Assembly: GCF_000299935.1 (NCBI RefSeq)
Contig: NZ_AMRL01000032.1
Span: forward strand, 1 to 34,622
Direction: 5' to 3'
DNA from: Oceanibaculum indicum P24
GTDB lineage: Bacteria; Pseudomonadota; Alphaproteobacteria; Oceanibaculales; Oceanibaculaceae
DNA length: 34,622 nt
Shown: positions 14,605 through 24,030 of the stretch, in pieces
Position numbering within the stretch: the stretch's first letter is position 1
Layout: every line of letters starts with the position of its first letter
Program-made: the position numbers and the translations under genes
Notes under the pieces: generated by a model
The model's database searches: none
What the model was told of the DNA's origin: nothing
The model's input: only the letters and a program-made list of their open reading frames with translations

Positions 14605-15843
14605 TTAAACCACGCCCTTCTCGCGCAGGGCGGCGATGTCCTCCGCCTTCATGTTCAGCATATCCGACAGGATGTCGTCGGTATGCTGGCCCAGCAGCGG
14701 CGGCGGCAGCCGGTAGGTCGCGGGCGTGCCCGACAGCTTCAGCGGATAGGCCAGCATCGTCACCGGGTCGGGTGACAGCGGATGGTCCATCTGCACGGTC
14801 AGGTCGCGCGCCTTCACCTGCGGGTCCTCGAACACCTGGTCGATACGGTTCACCGGGCTGCACGGCACGTTGCAGCGCTCCAGCCCGTCCACCCAGTAAG
14901 AGACCGGCTGGGTGGCGGTGACCGCCTGGATCAGCGGGATCAGTTCTTCTCGGTTGCGGATGCGGTCCGGGTTGGTCAGGAAGCGCGGGTCGCTCGCAAG
15001 ATGGTTGACCTGGGCAAAGTCACAGAAGCGCTGGTACTGCCCGTCATTGCCGCAGGCCAGGATGATGTAGCCGTCCGAAGCCTTGAACACCTGATAGGGC
15101 ACGATGTTGGGGTGCGCGTTGCCGCGCCGCACCGGCACCTGGCCGGAGACCAGATAGTTGGTCGCCTCGTTCACCAGCCAGGAGACCTGGGTGTCCAGCA
15201 GGCAGGCATCGATATGCTGGCCCTCGCCGGTAGCGTCGCGGTGGCGCAGCGCCGCCAGGATGGCGACGGCGGAATGCATGCCGCACATCAGGTCGGCGAT
15301 GCCGACGCCGACCTTCACCGGCTCGCCCTCGACCTCGCCGGTGATCGACATGATGCCGCCCAGCCCCTGCGCCACGAAATCGTAGCCGGCGCGCTCCGCA
15401 TAGGGGCCGGTCTGGCCGAAGCCGGTGACCGAGCAATAGACCAGGCGCGGGAATTCCTTTTTCAGGCTGGCATAATCCAGCCCGTATTTGGCGAGGCCCC
15501 CGGTCTTGTAATTCTCCACCAGCACGTCGCACTGGGCGATCAGCTTCTTCGCCAGCGCCTGCCCCTCGGGCTTCGAGATATCCAGCGTGACCGACCGCTT
15601 GTTGCGGTTGGCGCACAGGTAATAGGCACTCTCCGTGGTGTCGTTGCCGTCGGCGTCCTTGATGTAGGGCGGCCCCCATTTGCGCGTATCGTCGCCCTGT
15701 CCCGGCCGCTCGATCTTGATGATGTCGGCGCCAAGGTCGCCCAGCAGCTGCATGGCGCTGGGGCCGGCCAGGATGCGGGTCAGGTCGAAGACGCGGATGC
15801 CGGCCAAGGGCCCAGGGGTCGCGCCGGGAGTGGGGGTGCTCAT
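14605..15843 (-). CDS. CaiB/BaiF family (class III) CoA-transferase
   Basis: 412 residues. The family signatures are LAGIRVFDLTRILAGPSAMQ, LLGDLGADIIKIERPGQGDD, NRNKRSVTLDISKPEG, YDFVAQGLGGIMSITG and the catalytic aspartate D184 in VGIADLMCGMHSA (equivalent to Asp169 of formyl-CoA transferase). These enzymes move CoA between carboxylic acids, forming an aspartyl-CoA anhydride. Substrate specificity cannot be read; formyl/oxalate, succinyl/malate-type or carnitine-type activities are all possible. It heads a two-gene unit with the Rid protein. The upstream region contains TTGACG but no convincing -10. Confidence 0.93.
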   Translation of the reverse strand: MSTPTPGATPGPLAGIRVFDLTRILAGPSAMQLLGDLGADIIKIERPGQGDDTRKWGPPYIKDADGNDTTESAYYLCANRNKRSVTLDISKPEGQALAKKLIAQCDVLVENYKTGGLAKYGLDYASLKKEFPRLVYCSVTGFGQTGPYAERAGYDFVAQGLGGIMSITGEVEGEPVKVGVGIADLMCGMHSAVAILAALRHRDATGEGQHIDACLLDTQVSWLVNEATNYLVSGQVPVRRGNAHPNIVPYQVFKASDGYIILACGNDGQYQRFCDFAQVNHLASDPRFLTNPDRIRNREELIPLIQAVTATQPVSYWVDGLERCNVPCSPVNRIDQVFEDPQVKARDLTVQMDHPLSPDPVTMLAYPLKLSGTPATYRLPPPLLGQHTDDILSDMLNMKAEDIAALREKGVV

Positions 15844-15951
15844 GGAATGCCGCCGGATGTTTGGGTCGATTACAGGTCCGCGACGGTGGCCGAACCGGAA
15901 GGGGGCGTCAAGCCTGTGCGCGACCCCCTATGCTTAGGAGGTGAAGGGAAT

Positions 15952-15987
15952 ATGTTTAACTTCGGAATGTGCACTTGGGGACAATGA
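15952..15987 (+). CDS. 11-residue micro-ORF with near-perfect Shine-Dalgarno, at island edge
   Basis: TAGGAGGTGA (15935-15944) precedes ATG 15952, followed by MFNFGMCTWGQ and TGA. The ribosome site is the strongest I see in the window, yet it serves 11 codons that end exactly where the AT-rich patch begins. It may be the surviving 5' end of a gene cut by insertion of the AT-rich segment, a short peptide gene, or a chance ORF. Nothing on the right side of the patch continues it in an obvious way. Confidence 0.35.
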   Translation: MFNFGMCTWGQ

Positions 15988-15988
15988 T

Positions 15989-16507
15989 TTAATCTATTAT
16001 CTTGTAATCTGGAAAAAATTTATCTAATATTTCGTTCGTTATTTTAAGCATTTTTCCATATATTTCTTGTGAAAGAATGGCGTCTTTGCAAATTTTATTT
16101 ATATGCATACTTCTATCCTTGACCCTGTGAGAAGTTTTTTTCTCCACTAGCTCTAGTGATCTAAAAATAACAGTAGAGTCACTGACCCTTAAGCCAGAAG
16201 GGTAACAGTGAGATATAGTGTTTCTAGTTTTTAAAATTAATTCAATATCATTCAATAAATCAATTATTATATCATTATAACTAGATAAATCATCTATTTT
16301 AGAAATATTTTCCCTTATAAATTTAATTTTATATTTATTTAACCTGCCCATTTCTCCCATTTCGATATTGGTTTTGGGAAATTTATTAATAATTGTTTGC
16401 CATATATCTAATATGCTTTCTATTAATGACCAGGCTATGATCAAGCTTCCAATTGCTTTGGATAAAGCTTCAATATCATCACTTTTTAATGGAATTTCTT
16501 TAGACAT
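15989..16507 (-). CDS. HEPN-like protein with RNTISH nuclease motif, AT-rich, probably acquired
   Basis: 172 residues, nearly all predicted helical. R95-N-T-I-S-H100 (ILKTRNTISHCYPSG) is an exact Rx4H HEPN motif with the usual polar residue after Arg, placed after a long helical pair. The N-terminal helix SLIIAWSLIESILDIWQTII has the W..IE pattern common in small HEPN-like families. HEPN proteins are metal-independent RNases found as toxins, abortive-infection effectors and CRISPR-associated nucleases. No antitoxin-like gene is adjacent, so it may act alone or be inert. Composition is far from the chromosomal norm. ATG 16507 lacks a clear ribosome site, and no terminator is seen after the stop. 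The exact family is unassigned. Confidence 0.7.
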   Translation of the reverse strand: MSKEIPLKSDDIEALSKAIGSLIIAWSLIESILDIWQTIINKFPKTNIEMGEMGRLNKYKIKFIRENISKIDDLSSYNDIIIDLLNDIELILKTRNTISHCYPSGLRVSDSTVIFRSLELVEKKTSHRVKDRSMHINKICKDAILSQEIYGKMLKITNEILDKFFPDYKIID

Positions 16508-16588
16508 TTCATTTAACCAAAAATCTAATGTTATTTATAATATATTGATAATTTTTACTCGGTGAAATGTAAATATTGATTTTAGCTG

Positions 16589-17515
16589 TTACAGCAGCGC
16601 CATGACGATGAGGGGCAGGGTTGCGGCGGCGGCGATCACCTGCACGGTCAGGATGCCGGCCATCAGCTGATGGTCGCCGCCCAGCTGCCGGGCGAGGATG
16701 TAGGAGGAGGCCGCCGCCGGCGCCGCGCTGAACAGGATCGTCACCTTGGCGGTCACGCCTTCGACCCCGAAGGCGAGGCAGGCGAGCGCCGCCAGCAGCG
16801 GCAGTCCCAGCAGCTTCAGCAGGGTGGCCAGCACGATACCGGTGCGGCCGGCCTTCAGCGCGCTGAAATTCAGCCCCGCGCCGACGCAGAGCAGGCCGAG
16901 CGGCAGGGCGGCCTTGCCGATGATGTCCAGCGTCGGGCCAATCACCGGCGGCAGCCCGATGCCCAGCGCATTCAGCACCAGCCCGGCGCAGACCGACAGG
17001 ATGATCGGGTTGCTGGCCAGCGCCTTCGCCAGCGCGCGCGGCCCCGGATCGGCGGTGCCGATCAGCCGCGTCAGCAGTACGACGCACAGCACGTTCACGA
17101 AGGGCACGACCACGCCGATGGCGATGGCGACCAGCGTGTTGCCGGCGGCACCGTAGAGCCCGCCGGCGGCGGCCAGCGCGACATAGATGTTCGGCCGGAT
17201 CGTGCCCTGCAGGATGGAGGTGAAGCCCGGCGTGTCGATGGGGATGCGCTCGCGCATCACCAGCAGGCCGCCGATCATCAGCAGGATCGGTGCGGTCAGC
17301 GCGGCGGCCATCGGCACCACCTGCAGGTCGCCGATGCTGGCGGTCGCGGTGCGGGTCAGCAGCATCGCCGGAAACAGGATGAAGTAGGTCAGCCGCTCCG
17401 CCGCGTCCCAGAAGCCGTTGGTGAGGCCAAGATGCGCCATCAGCCCGCGCCGCAGCAGCGCGCCGAGCAGGATGATCAGGAAGATGGGGCCAAGGGCCGG
17501 CAGGACGGAAGACAT
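16589..17515 (-). CDS. AEC-family (auxin efflux carrier-type) transporter
   Basis: 308 residues with about ten hydrophobic segments. The N-terminus SVLPALGPIFLIILLGALLR followed by FWDAAERLTYFILFPAMLLT, the middle RPNIYVALA, and LPLGLLCVGAGLNFSALKAG are typical of bacterial AEC permeases. These are inner-membrane secondary carriers for small organic acids or related solutes; malonate and malate are known cases. The substrate here is not readable. It follows ruvX by 11 bases on the same strand and probably shares its transcript. Its stop codon marks the right edge of the AT-rich patch and the gene appears intact. Confidence 0.92.
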   Translation of the reverse strand: MSSVLPALGPIFLIILLGALLRRGLMAHLGLTNGFWDAAERLTYFILFPAMLLTRTATASIGDLQVVPMAAALTAPILLMIGGLLVMRERIPIDTPGFTSILQGTIRPNIYVALAAAGGLYGAAGNTLVAIAIGVVVPFVNVLCVVLLTRLIGTADPGPRALAKALASNPIILSVCAGLVLNALGIGLPPVIGPTLDIIGKAALPLGLLCVGAGLNFSALKAGRTGIVLATLLKLLGLPLLAALACLAFGVEGVTAKVTILFSAAPAAASSYILARQLGGDHQLMAGILTVQVIAAAATLPLIVMALL

Positions 17516-17526
17516 GGGATGACGGC

Positions 17527-18027
17527 TTAACGTGCCTGCCGCGCCGCGTCCAGTGCGCCTTGCAGGATGTAGGCGGCGGCCATCTTGTCCACCAGCTCGC
17601 CGCGCCGCTTGCGGGTCATGTCGGCGTCGATCATCAGCCGGGTAACGGCGGCGGTGGACAGGCGTTCGTCCCAGAAGCCATAAGGCAGGCCCAGCGGCTC
17701 GATGTTGCGGGCGAACTGCCGGGTGGACTGGCAGCGCGTCCCCTCGGTGCCGTCCATGCTGACCGGCAGGCCGATCACCAGCGCGCCGACCTCGCGTTCC
17801 TTGACGATCTTCCGCAGCGCCTCGATATCCTTCATCAGCTTGGTGCGGGCGATGGTTTCCAGCGGCGTGGCGATGGCCTGGCTGAAGTCGGAAATCGCCA
17901 GGCCGATGGTGGTGGAGCCGACATCCAGCCCCAGCAGCCGCTGGCGCGGTTTCAGCCCGGCGATCAGACGGGCGATGGCCGTTCCCGGCGTTTCCGGAAT
18001 TAGGGTGTCGGGGTTGCGGTGCGTCAT
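17527..18027 (-). CDS. ruvX: Holliday junction resolvase-like RuvX (YqgF)
   Basis: 166 residues from ATG 18027. RNase H-like features: LLGLDVGSTTIGLAISD (D35), VIGLPVSMDGTEG, FWDERLST (E121) and LVDKMAAAYILQG (D147). The YqgF/RuvX family is essential in many bacteria and is linked to 16S rRNA 5' maturation and recombination. The longer reading frame to 18363 is rejected because it runs antisense through gatC. It is divergent from gatC with an 81-base gap, an arrangement common in alphaproteobacteria. Confidence 0.93.
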   Translation of the reverse strand: MTHRNPDTLIPETPGTAIARLIAGLKPRQRLLGLDVGSTTIGLAISDFSQAIATPLETIARTKLMKDIEALRKIVKEREVGALVIGLPVSMDGTEGTRCQSTRQFARNIEPLGLPYGFWDERLSTAAVTRLMIDADMTRKRRGELVDKMAAAYILQGALDAARQAR

Positions 18028-18108
18028 GCCCGGTGCTACTTTCCGCCGCGTTTCATGAATCCCTGAATCCTGCGGCTTTCCGCCGTTTCCGCGAGGAAGA
18101 CTTACAGC

Positions 18109-18396
18109 ATGTCGATGGACAAGGCCACCGTCGCGAATGTCGCCCGCCTGGCGCGCATTAAACTCAACGAGGAAGAGCTGGACCTCTATACCAAGGAGCT
18201 GTCCGGCATCCTGGACTGGATCGAGCAATTGCAGGCCGTGAATACCGACGGCGTCGAGCCGATGAGCAGCGTCGTCGAGCGGCTGCTGCCCGAGCGCGAG
18301 GACGCCGTGACGGACGGCAACATCCAGGAGGATGTGCTGGCGAACGCGCCGGAAGCGGCGCATGGCTATTACGTGGTGCCGAAGGTGGTCGAATAA
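18109..18396 (+). CDS. gatC: Asp/Glu-tRNA(Asn/Gln) amidotransferase subunit C
   Basis: 95 residues. [40 protein letters not shown] and the C-terminal [12 protein letters not shown] are typical GatC. The subunit clamps GatA to GatB in the complex that amidates Glu-tRNA(Gln) and Asp-tRNA(Asn). GAGGAAG precedes the ATG. The TAA stop overlaps the gatA start by one base (TAATG). Confidence 0.96.
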   Translation: MSMDKATVANVARLARIKLNEEELDLYTKELSGILDWIEQLQAVNTDGVEPMSSVVERLLPEREDAVTDGNIQEDVLANAPEAAHGYYVVPKVVE

Positions 18397-19874
18397 TGGC
18401 GTCTCTTACCGGACTGACGATGGCAGAGGCGCTGGACGGCCTCGCCAAGAAGGATTTCTCCAGCACCGAGCTGACCGGCGCCTATGTGAAGGCGATGGAG
18501 CAGGCGCGCCACCTGAACGCTTATATCGTGGAGACGCCGGAACAGGCGCTCGACATGGCCAAGGCGTCCGACGCGCGCCGCGCCAAGGGCCATGCCGGCG
18601 CGATGGACGGGCTGCCGCTTGGCATCAAGGACCTGTACTGCACGAAGGGCGTGCAGACCACGGCGGGCAGCCACATCCTGGAAGGCTTCACGCCGACCTA
18701 CGAGTCCACCGTCACGCAGAAGCTGTGGGACGCCGGTGCGGTCATGCTGGGCAAGCTGAATCTGGACGAGTTCGCCATGGGCTCGGCCAACATCACCAGC
18801 CATTTCGGCAATGTGGAAAGCCCCTGGCGCAAGCCGGGCGACAACCGTCCGCTGGTGCCCGGCGGCTCCTCGGGCGGCTCGGCGGCTGCCGTGGCCGCGC
18901 ATGCCGCCATCGCCGCCACCGGCACGGACACTGGCGGATCGATCCGTCAGCCGGCTTCCTTCACCGGCATCGTCGGGCTGAAGCCGACCTATGGGCGCTG
19001 CTCGCGCTGGGGCATCGTCGCTTTCGCCTCCTCGCTGGATCAGGCCGGGCCGATGACCCGCAGCGTCACCGACGCGGCGGTCATGCTGGGCGTCATGGCG
19101 GGGCATGATCCGAAGGATTCCACCTCGGTCGATATCGCCGTGCCCGATTACCGCGCCGCTCTGGAAGGCTCGGTGAAAGGTCTGCGCGTCGGCATCCCGA
19201 AGGAATATCGCGTCGAGGGCATGCCGGCCGAGATCGAGCAGCAGTGGCAGCAGGGCATCGACTGGCTGAAGGCCGCCGGCATGGAGCCTGTGGAGGTCAG
19301 CCTACCGCACACCAAGCATGCGCTGCCGACCTACTACATCATCGCGCCGGCGGAGGCGTCGTCCAACCTGGCGCGCTATGACGGCGTGCGCTACGGGCTG
19401 CGCGTCGCGGGCGACACGCTGGACGGTCTCTATGAGAACAGCCGCGCCGCCGGCTTCGGGGCGGAGGTGAAGCGCCGCGTGCTGATCGGCACCTATGTGC
19501 TGTCGGCGGGCTATTACGACGCCTATTACCTGAAGGCGCAGAAGATCCGCACGCTGATCGCCGAGGATTTCCGCAAGGCCTATGAGCAGTGCGACGTCAT
19601 CCTGACGCCGACCTCGCCCTCGGCGGCCTTCGCCATCGGCGAGAAGATGGACGACCCAGTCGCCATGTATATGCAGGACGTGTTCACCGTGCCGGCGAAC
19701 CTGGCCGGCATTCCAGGCCTCTCCGTACCGTCGGGCGTTTCCGCCGACGGGCTGCCGCTGGGGCTGCAGGTGCTGGGCAAGGCCTTCGACGAGGAGACGG
19801 TGCTGAAGGTCGGACGGGTGATCGAGAAGGCGGCCGCGTTCGGCGCGAAGCCGGCCTTCCTGGCGGGAGAGTAA
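18396..19874 (+). CDS. gatA: Asp/Glu-tRNA(Asn/Gln) amidotransferase subunit A
   Basis: 492 residues of the amidase-signature family. The Ser-cisSer-Lys triad lies in [18 protein letters not shown] (Lys), [14 protein letters not shown] (cis-Ser) and [15 protein letters not shown] (nucleophile Ser). GatA releases ammonia from glutamine, which is channelled to GatB. The presence of the complete gatCAB set implies indirect synthesis of Gln-tRNA and/or Asn-tRNA, as usual in alphaproteobacteria. It overlaps gatC by one base and precedes gatB by 4 bases. Confidence 0.97.
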   Translation: MASLTGLTMAEALDGLAKKDFSSTELTGAYVKAMEQARHLNAYIVETPEQALDMAKASDARRAKGHAGAMDGLPLGIKDLYCTKGVQTTAGSHILEGFTPTYESTVTQKLWDAGAVMLGKLNLDEFAMGSANITSHFGNVESPWRKPGDNRPLVPGGSSGGSAAAVAAHAAIAATGTDTGGSIRQPASFTGIVGLKPTYGRCSRWGIVAFASSLDQAGPMTRSVTDAAVMLGVMAGHDPKDSTSVDIAVPDYRAALEGSVKGLRVGIPKEYRVEGMPAEIEQQWQQGIDWLKAAGMEPVEVSLPHTKHALPTYYIIAPAEASSNLARYDGVRYGLRVAGDTLDGLYENSRAAGFGAEVKRRVLIGTYVLSAGYYDAYYLKAQKIRTLIAEDFRKAYEQCDVILTPTSPSAAFAIGEKMDDPVAMYMQDVFTVPANLAGIPGLSVPSGVSADGLPLGLQVLGKAFDEETVLKVGRVIEKAAAFGAKPAFLAGE

Positions 19875-19878
19875 GAGC

Positions 19879-21336
19879 ATGAGCGGATTGCTGATCGAGG
19901 GACGCACGGGCACCTGGGAGGTCGTCATCGGCCTGGAAGTGCACGCGCAGGTCACCTCCAACGCCAAGCTGTTCTCCGGTGCCTCGGCGGCCTTCGGCGC
20001 GGAGCCGAACAGCCAGGTCAGCCTCGTCGATGCGGCGATGCCGGGCATGCTGCCGGTCATCAACAAGGTCTGCGTCGATCAGGCGATCAAGACCGGCCTC
20101 GGCCTGAATGCGGCGATCAACCGGACCAGCGTGTTTGCCCGCAAGAACTACTTCTATGCCGACCTGCCGCAGGGCTATCAGATCTCGCAGTATGAGAAAC
20201 CGATCGTCGGCGAGGGCATCGTGCTGGTCGATCTGCCGGACGGCACGACCCGGGAAATCGGCATCGAGCGGCTGCATCTGGAACAGGATGCCGGCAAGAG
20301 CCTGCATGACCAGCATCCGAGCAAGAGCTACATCGACCTGAACCGTTCCGGCGTGGCGCTGATGGAGATCGTCTCCAAGCCGGATCTGCGCTCGGGCGAC
20401 GAGGCGGCGGCCTATCTCACCAAGCTGCGTGCCATCCTGCGCTATCTCGGCACCTGCGACGGCAACATGGAGGAAGGCTCCATGCGCTGCGACGCCAACG
20501 TGTCGGTGCGCAAGGCCGGCGACCCCTTCGGTACGCGCTGCGAGATCAAGAATGTGAACTCGATCCGCTTCGTGAAGCAGGCCATCGAGTATGAGGCGCG
20601 CCGCCAGGTCGAGGTGATTGAGGAGGGTGGCACCATCAACCAGGAAACCCGCCTGTTCGATTCGCGTCAGGGTGTCACCCGCTCCATGCGCTCCAAGGAG
20701 CATGCGCATGATTACCGCTATTTCCCCGATCCCGACCTGCTGCCGCTGGTCCTGACCGAGGAGCGGATCGAGAAGATCAAGGCCAGCCTGCCGGAACTGC
20801 CGGACGCGAAGAAGCAGCGCTTCATGCAGGATTACGGCCTGTCGGCCTATGATGCCGGCGTGCTGGTGGCGGAGCAGGAGACCTCCGGCTTCTACGAGAA
20901 GGTCGTGACATCCAGCGGCGATGCCAAGCTGGCGGCGAACTGGGTCATCACCGAACTGTTCGGCCAGCTGAACACTGCCGGCAAGGACATCGCCGACAGC
21001 CCGGTCTCGGCCGAGGCGCTGGGCCGGATGATCGCCCGCATCAAGGACGGCACGATCTCCGGCCGCATCGCCAAGGACGTGTTCGCCGAGATGTTCGAGA
21101 CCGGCAAGGATGCCGATGCGATCATCGAGGAGAAGGGGCTGAAGCAGGTCTCCGACACCGGCGCCATCGAGAAGGTGATCGACGAGGTGCTGGCCGCCAA
21201 CCAGGACAAGGTGGCGGAATACAAGTCGGGCAAGGACAAGCTGTTCGGCTTCTTCGTCGGCCAGGTGATGAAGGCCAGCCAGGGCAAGGCCAATCCGGGG
21301 ATGGTGAACGAGCTGCTGAAAAGCAAGCTGGCCTGA
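19879..21336 (+). CDS. gatB: Asp/Glu-tRNA(Asn/Gln) amidotransferase subunit B
   Basis: 485 residues. [40 protein letters not shown] and [20 protein letters not shown] are hallmark GatB segments for the kinase/amidotransferase core. The C-terminal helical/YqeY-like tail ([23 protein letters not shown]) binds the tRNA elbow. GatB phosphorylates the misacylated tRNA and transfers ammonia. It is co-directional with gatC and gatA and followed after 5 bases by the HAD gene. Confidence 0.97.
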   Translation: MSGLLIEGRTGTWEVVIGLEVHAQVTSNAKLFSGASAAFGAEPNSQVSLVDAAMPGMLPVINKVCVDQAIKTGLGLNAAINRTSVFARKNYFYADLPQGYQISQYEKPIVGEGIVLVDLPDGTTREIGIERLHLEQDAGKSLHDQHPSKSYIDLNRSGVALMEIVSKPDLRSGDEAAAYLTKLRAILRYLGTCDGNMEEGSMRCDANVSVRKAGDPFGTRCEIKNVNSIRFVKQAIEYEARRQVEVIEEGGTINQETRLFDSRQGVTRSMRSKEHAHDYRYFPDPDLLPLVLTEERIEKIKASLPELPDAKKQRFMQDYGLSAYDAGVLVAEQETSGFYEKVVTSSGDAKLAANWVITELFGQLNTAGKDIADSPVSAEALGRMIARIKDGTISGRIAKDVFAEMFETGKDADAIIEEKGLKQVSDTGAIEKVIDEVLAANQDKVAEYKSGKDKLFGFFVGQVMKASQGKANPGMVNELLKSKLA

Positions 21337-21341
21337 CGGCC

Positions 21342-22016
21342 ATGTCCACCACTGCCCTGAAGTTTGCGGTCTTCGACTGCGACGGCACGCTGGTCGATAG
21401 CCAGCATCACATCGTGGCGGCGGCGCAGGCCGCGTTCGCCCGCCACGATCTGCCGCCCCCGCCGGCGGAGCTGGTGCGCACTGGTATCGGCCTGCCGCTG
21501 CGCCAGGCGCTGGCGCGGCTGGCCCCGGATGGCGATGACGCGCTGCATGACGGGCTGACCGAGGCCTACAGGTCGGTCTTCTTCGAAATGCGCCACCGGC
21601 CCGACCATTGGGAACCGCTCTATCCCGGCGTCGTTGAAACACTGGACAGGCTGGCCGCCGTTGGCTGGCTGCTGGGCATCGCCACCGGCAAGGCAAAGCG
21701 CGGCCTGCTGGCGGTACTGGACATGCACGGGCTGCGCGACCGCTTCGTGGTGCTGCGCACCGCCGATGACGGGCCGGGCAAACCGCACCCTTTCATGCTG
21801 ACCTCCGCCATGTCGGAAATCGGCGTGGAAGCGGCGGATACGGTGATGATCGGCGATACCAGCTACGATATCGAGATGGCACGGGCGGCCGGCACACTGG
21901 CCGTTGGCGTGTCCTGGGGGTACCATTCGGCGGAGATGCTGCAGGCCGCCGGGGCGCACCATCTGGTGCATGACTATCCAGCACTGGCCGCCACCCTGCT
22001 AAACCGGGAGGACTGA
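21342..22016 (+). CDS. HAD-superfamily hydrolase, phosphoglycolate phosphatase-like
   Basis: 224 residues. HAD motifs: FDCDGTLVDSQ (D12, D14), ATGK (T114), GPGKPHP (K146) and MIGDTSYDIEMA (D171, D175), with a helical cap between the first two. It should be a cytosolic phosphatase for a small phosphorylated metabolite. Gph-type or pyrophosphatase-type substrates are possible and cannot be separated by eye. It starts 5 bases after gatB and ends 2 bases before the AsmA gene, so co-transcription is very likely. Confidence 0.9.
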   Translation: MSTTALKFAVFDCDGTLVDSQHHIVAAAQAAFARHDLPPPPAELVRTGIGLPLRQALARLAPDGDDALHDGLTEAYRSVFFEMRHRPDHWEPLYPGVVETLDRLAAVGWLLGIATGKAKRGLLAVLDMHGLRDRFVVLRTADDGPGKPHPFMLTSAMSEIGVEAADTVMIGDTSYDIEMARAAGTLAVGVSWGYHSAEMLQAAGAHHLVHDYPALAATLLNRED

Positions 22017-22018
22017 CC

Positions 22019-24022
22019 ATGCGCCTGAAGACCATCGCCAAGATCGTCGGCGTCCTGCTCATCGCACTGGTTGTCGCGGTGGTTGTCGTCGTCAAATCCA
22101 TCGATTCCGAGGATGTGAAGCGGCAGATCGCGGAGCAGGTTTCGGCTTCCACCGGACGGACGCTCGCCATTGCCGGCGACCTCGATGTCGGCATCTCGCT
22201 GACGCCGGTTCTAGCGGCCACATCGGTGACCTTCTCCAACGCCGAATGGGGTAGCCGTCCGGAGATGGCGCGCATCGGCGAGCTGCAGGTTTCGGTGGCG
22301 CTGCTGCCGCTCATCAGCGGCCAGGTCGATATCCGCGAGCTGGTGGTGCGCGACGCCGACATCCTGCTGGAGACCAACCGGCAGGGGCGTGGCAATTGGC
22401 AGTTCGGCGAGGCGAAGCCGGCCGGCCAGAATGGCACGCAGTCCGGCGGCGGGGCAGATATCGCCTTCCGTGACCTGACCATCGAGCGCAGCGTGCTGGT
22501 GCTGAAGGATGCCGCCACCGGCACTGAACAGAAGCTGACGGTGAACCGGCTGGCGCTGGAACCATCAGGCAATCTCAACAAGCTCGATCTCGATATCCAG
22601 TATCAGGAAATGGCGGCGGCGCTGTCCGGCACGGTCGGCAGCATCGACGCGCTGACGACGGGGCGTGCGGTTCCCATCGACCTGGAAGGCAGCGCGCTCG
22701 GCATCGACCTGGCACTCTCCGGCACGGCGGCGGCCAGTGCGAACGGGCCGTTCAACCTTTCTCTCTCTGCCAGCGGCAAGGATTTCGCCGGGCTGAAGCC
22801 GGTCGCAGGCGATCTGCCGCAACTCGGCGCGTTCGACCTGAAGGCGCAGGTCTCGGGCGACGGCAAGGCGCTGAAGCTGGAGCCGCTGTCGCTGAAGCTG
22901 GGCCGCACTGATCTGGCTGGCGGCCTGTCGGTGAAGCTGGGCGGTACCCGGCCCGCGCTTACCGGGTCGCTCGCCAGCGATGCGCTGGACCTTGCCCCCT
23001 TCATCGGTGGTGAGGATGCGCCCGCCGCTGGCACCTCGCCGGCTGCCGGCAGCGACGATGGAAGGGTGATCCCGGACGATCCGCTGCCGCTGGACGCGCT
23101 GAAATCGTTCGACGCCACTCTCGACTACAAGGCGGCGAAGGTGCTGCTGAAGAATGGCGAGATGACCGACCTGTCGGCGAAGCTGTCGCTGGCCAATGGC
23201 GACCTGAATCTGAAGCCGCTGGTTCTGACCGCCTTCGGTGGCAAGATCGAGCAGAATTTGCGGCTGAATGCTGCCGGCCAGACGCCGCAGCTGACCGTCG
23301 AGGGCAAGGTCGAGAAGCTGGATATGGGCGCGCTGCTGAAGGCCGCCGCCGACAGCGACATGCTGACAGCCAACACCGATGCCAGCTGGCAGCTTTCCGG
23401 GCGCGGGGCAAGCCCACGCGCCATCGCCGCCAGCCTGGACGGCCAGATCCGCAATATCCTGCAGGACGGCACGGTCAACAGTAAGTATTTCGAGCTTATT
23501 GCCGCCGATCTGGTGCCGAAGCTGCTGCCCGGCAACACGGCGCAGGAAGCCAACCTGAACTGCATTGTTACCCGCATCGACATTGCCAAGGGCGTGGCGA
23601 CCAACCGCGTCATGCTGATGGATACCAGCCGCGTCACCATTGTCGGCACCGGCACGGCCAATCTGGGGACGGAGCAGCTGGACATGAAGCTGACGCCCTC
23701 GCCGAAGGATAAGAGCCTCATCAGCCTGGCGACGCCGATCCTGATCAGCGGCAGCTTCGCTAATCCCAGCTTCTCGCCGGACCCGGTGGCGCTGGCGACC
23801 GGCGTCGCCGGTGCCGTGGCCGGCACCATGGTGAACCCGCTGGGCCTGCTGGTGCCGTTCCTGTCCTCCGGCAGTGGCGAGAGCCCTTGTGCGCAGGCCA
23901 TTGCCAATCTGGACAATCCGGACGCCGGCAAGAGCGGCAGTAGCGGCGGTACTCAGCAGCAGGACCAACAGCAGCAGCCGGGTAGCATCCCCGGCCTGTT
24001 CAAGAATCTGCTCGGCCGATAG
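22019..24022 (+). CDS. AsmA-family envelope protein
   Basis: 667 residues. One N-terminal transmembrane anchor (about 7-25, VGVLLIALVVAVVVVV) is followed by a long beta-rich periplasmic repeat region starting IAEQVSASTGRTLAIAGDLD and ISLTPVLAATSVTFSNAEWG. This is the AsmA/bridge-like lipid-transfer layout implicated in outer-membrane biogenesis and phospholipid trafficking. The C-terminus contains a conserved PCAQAIANL segment and a Gln-rich tail (GGTQQQDQQQQPG). GGGAGGA precedes the ATG 2 bases after the HAD gene. The precise member (AsmA, YhdP, TamB-like) is not assigned. Confidence 0.9.
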   Translation: MRLKTIAKIVGVLLIALVVAVVVVVKSIDSEDVKRQIAEQVSASTGRTLAIAGDLDVGISLTPVLAATSVTFSNAEWGSRPEMARIGELQVSVALLPLISGQVDIRELVVRDADILLETNRQGRGNWQFGEAKPAGQNGTQSGGGADIAFRDLTIERSVLVLKDAATGTEQKLTVNRLALEPSGNLNKLDLDIQYQEMAAALSGTVGSIDALTTGRAVPIDLEGSALGIDLALSGTAAASANGPFNLSLSASGKDFAGLKPVAGDLPQLGAFDLKAQVSGDGKALKLEPLSLKLGRTDLAGGLSVKLGGTRPALTGSLASDALDLAPFIGGEDAPAAGTSPAAGSDDGRVIPDDPLPLDALKSFDATLDYKAAKVLLKNGEMTDLSAKLSLANGDLNLKPLVLTAFGGKIEQNLRLNAAGQTPQLTVEGKVEKLDMGALLKAAADSDMLTANTDASWQLSGRGASPRAIAASLDGQIRNILQDGTVNSKYFELIAADLVPKLLPGNTAQEANLNCIVTRIDIAKGVATNRVMLMDTSRVTIVGTGTANLGTEQLDMKLTPSPKDKSLISLATPILISGSFANPSFSPDPVALATGVAGAVAGTMVNPLGLLVPFLSSGSGESPCAQAIANLDNPDAGKSGSSGGTQQQDQQQQPGSIPGLFKNLLGR

Positions 24023-24030
24023 GAGAGGGG

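Larger units (their letters stand above)
15950..16588. other. AT-rich patch, probably horizontally acquired
   Basis: Base composition changes abruptly from GC-rich flanks to about 70% A+T, and returns to GC-rich at the 3' end of the AEC transporter gene. The patch holds one minus-strand gene using A/T-rich codons (AAA, ATT, AAT) that are rare in neighbouring genes. I found no transposase, integrase, tRNA or convincing terminal or target-site repeats, so the mechanism of arrival is not visible. Confidence 0.75.

Noticed and set aside
16368-16565. 65-codon open frame on the plus strand inside the AT-rich patch, as an antitoxin candidate
   Set aside because: It is antisense to the start of the HEPN-like gene and has no ribosome site or recognisable domain.
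15980-16590. Terminal or target-site repeats flanking the AT-rich patch
   Set aside because: Only short AT-rich similarities such as TGATTT at both ends were found, within chance expectation.
18028-18363. N-terminal extension of RuvX
   Set aside because: It lies antisense to gatC, and the family starts shortly before the LLGLDVG motif.
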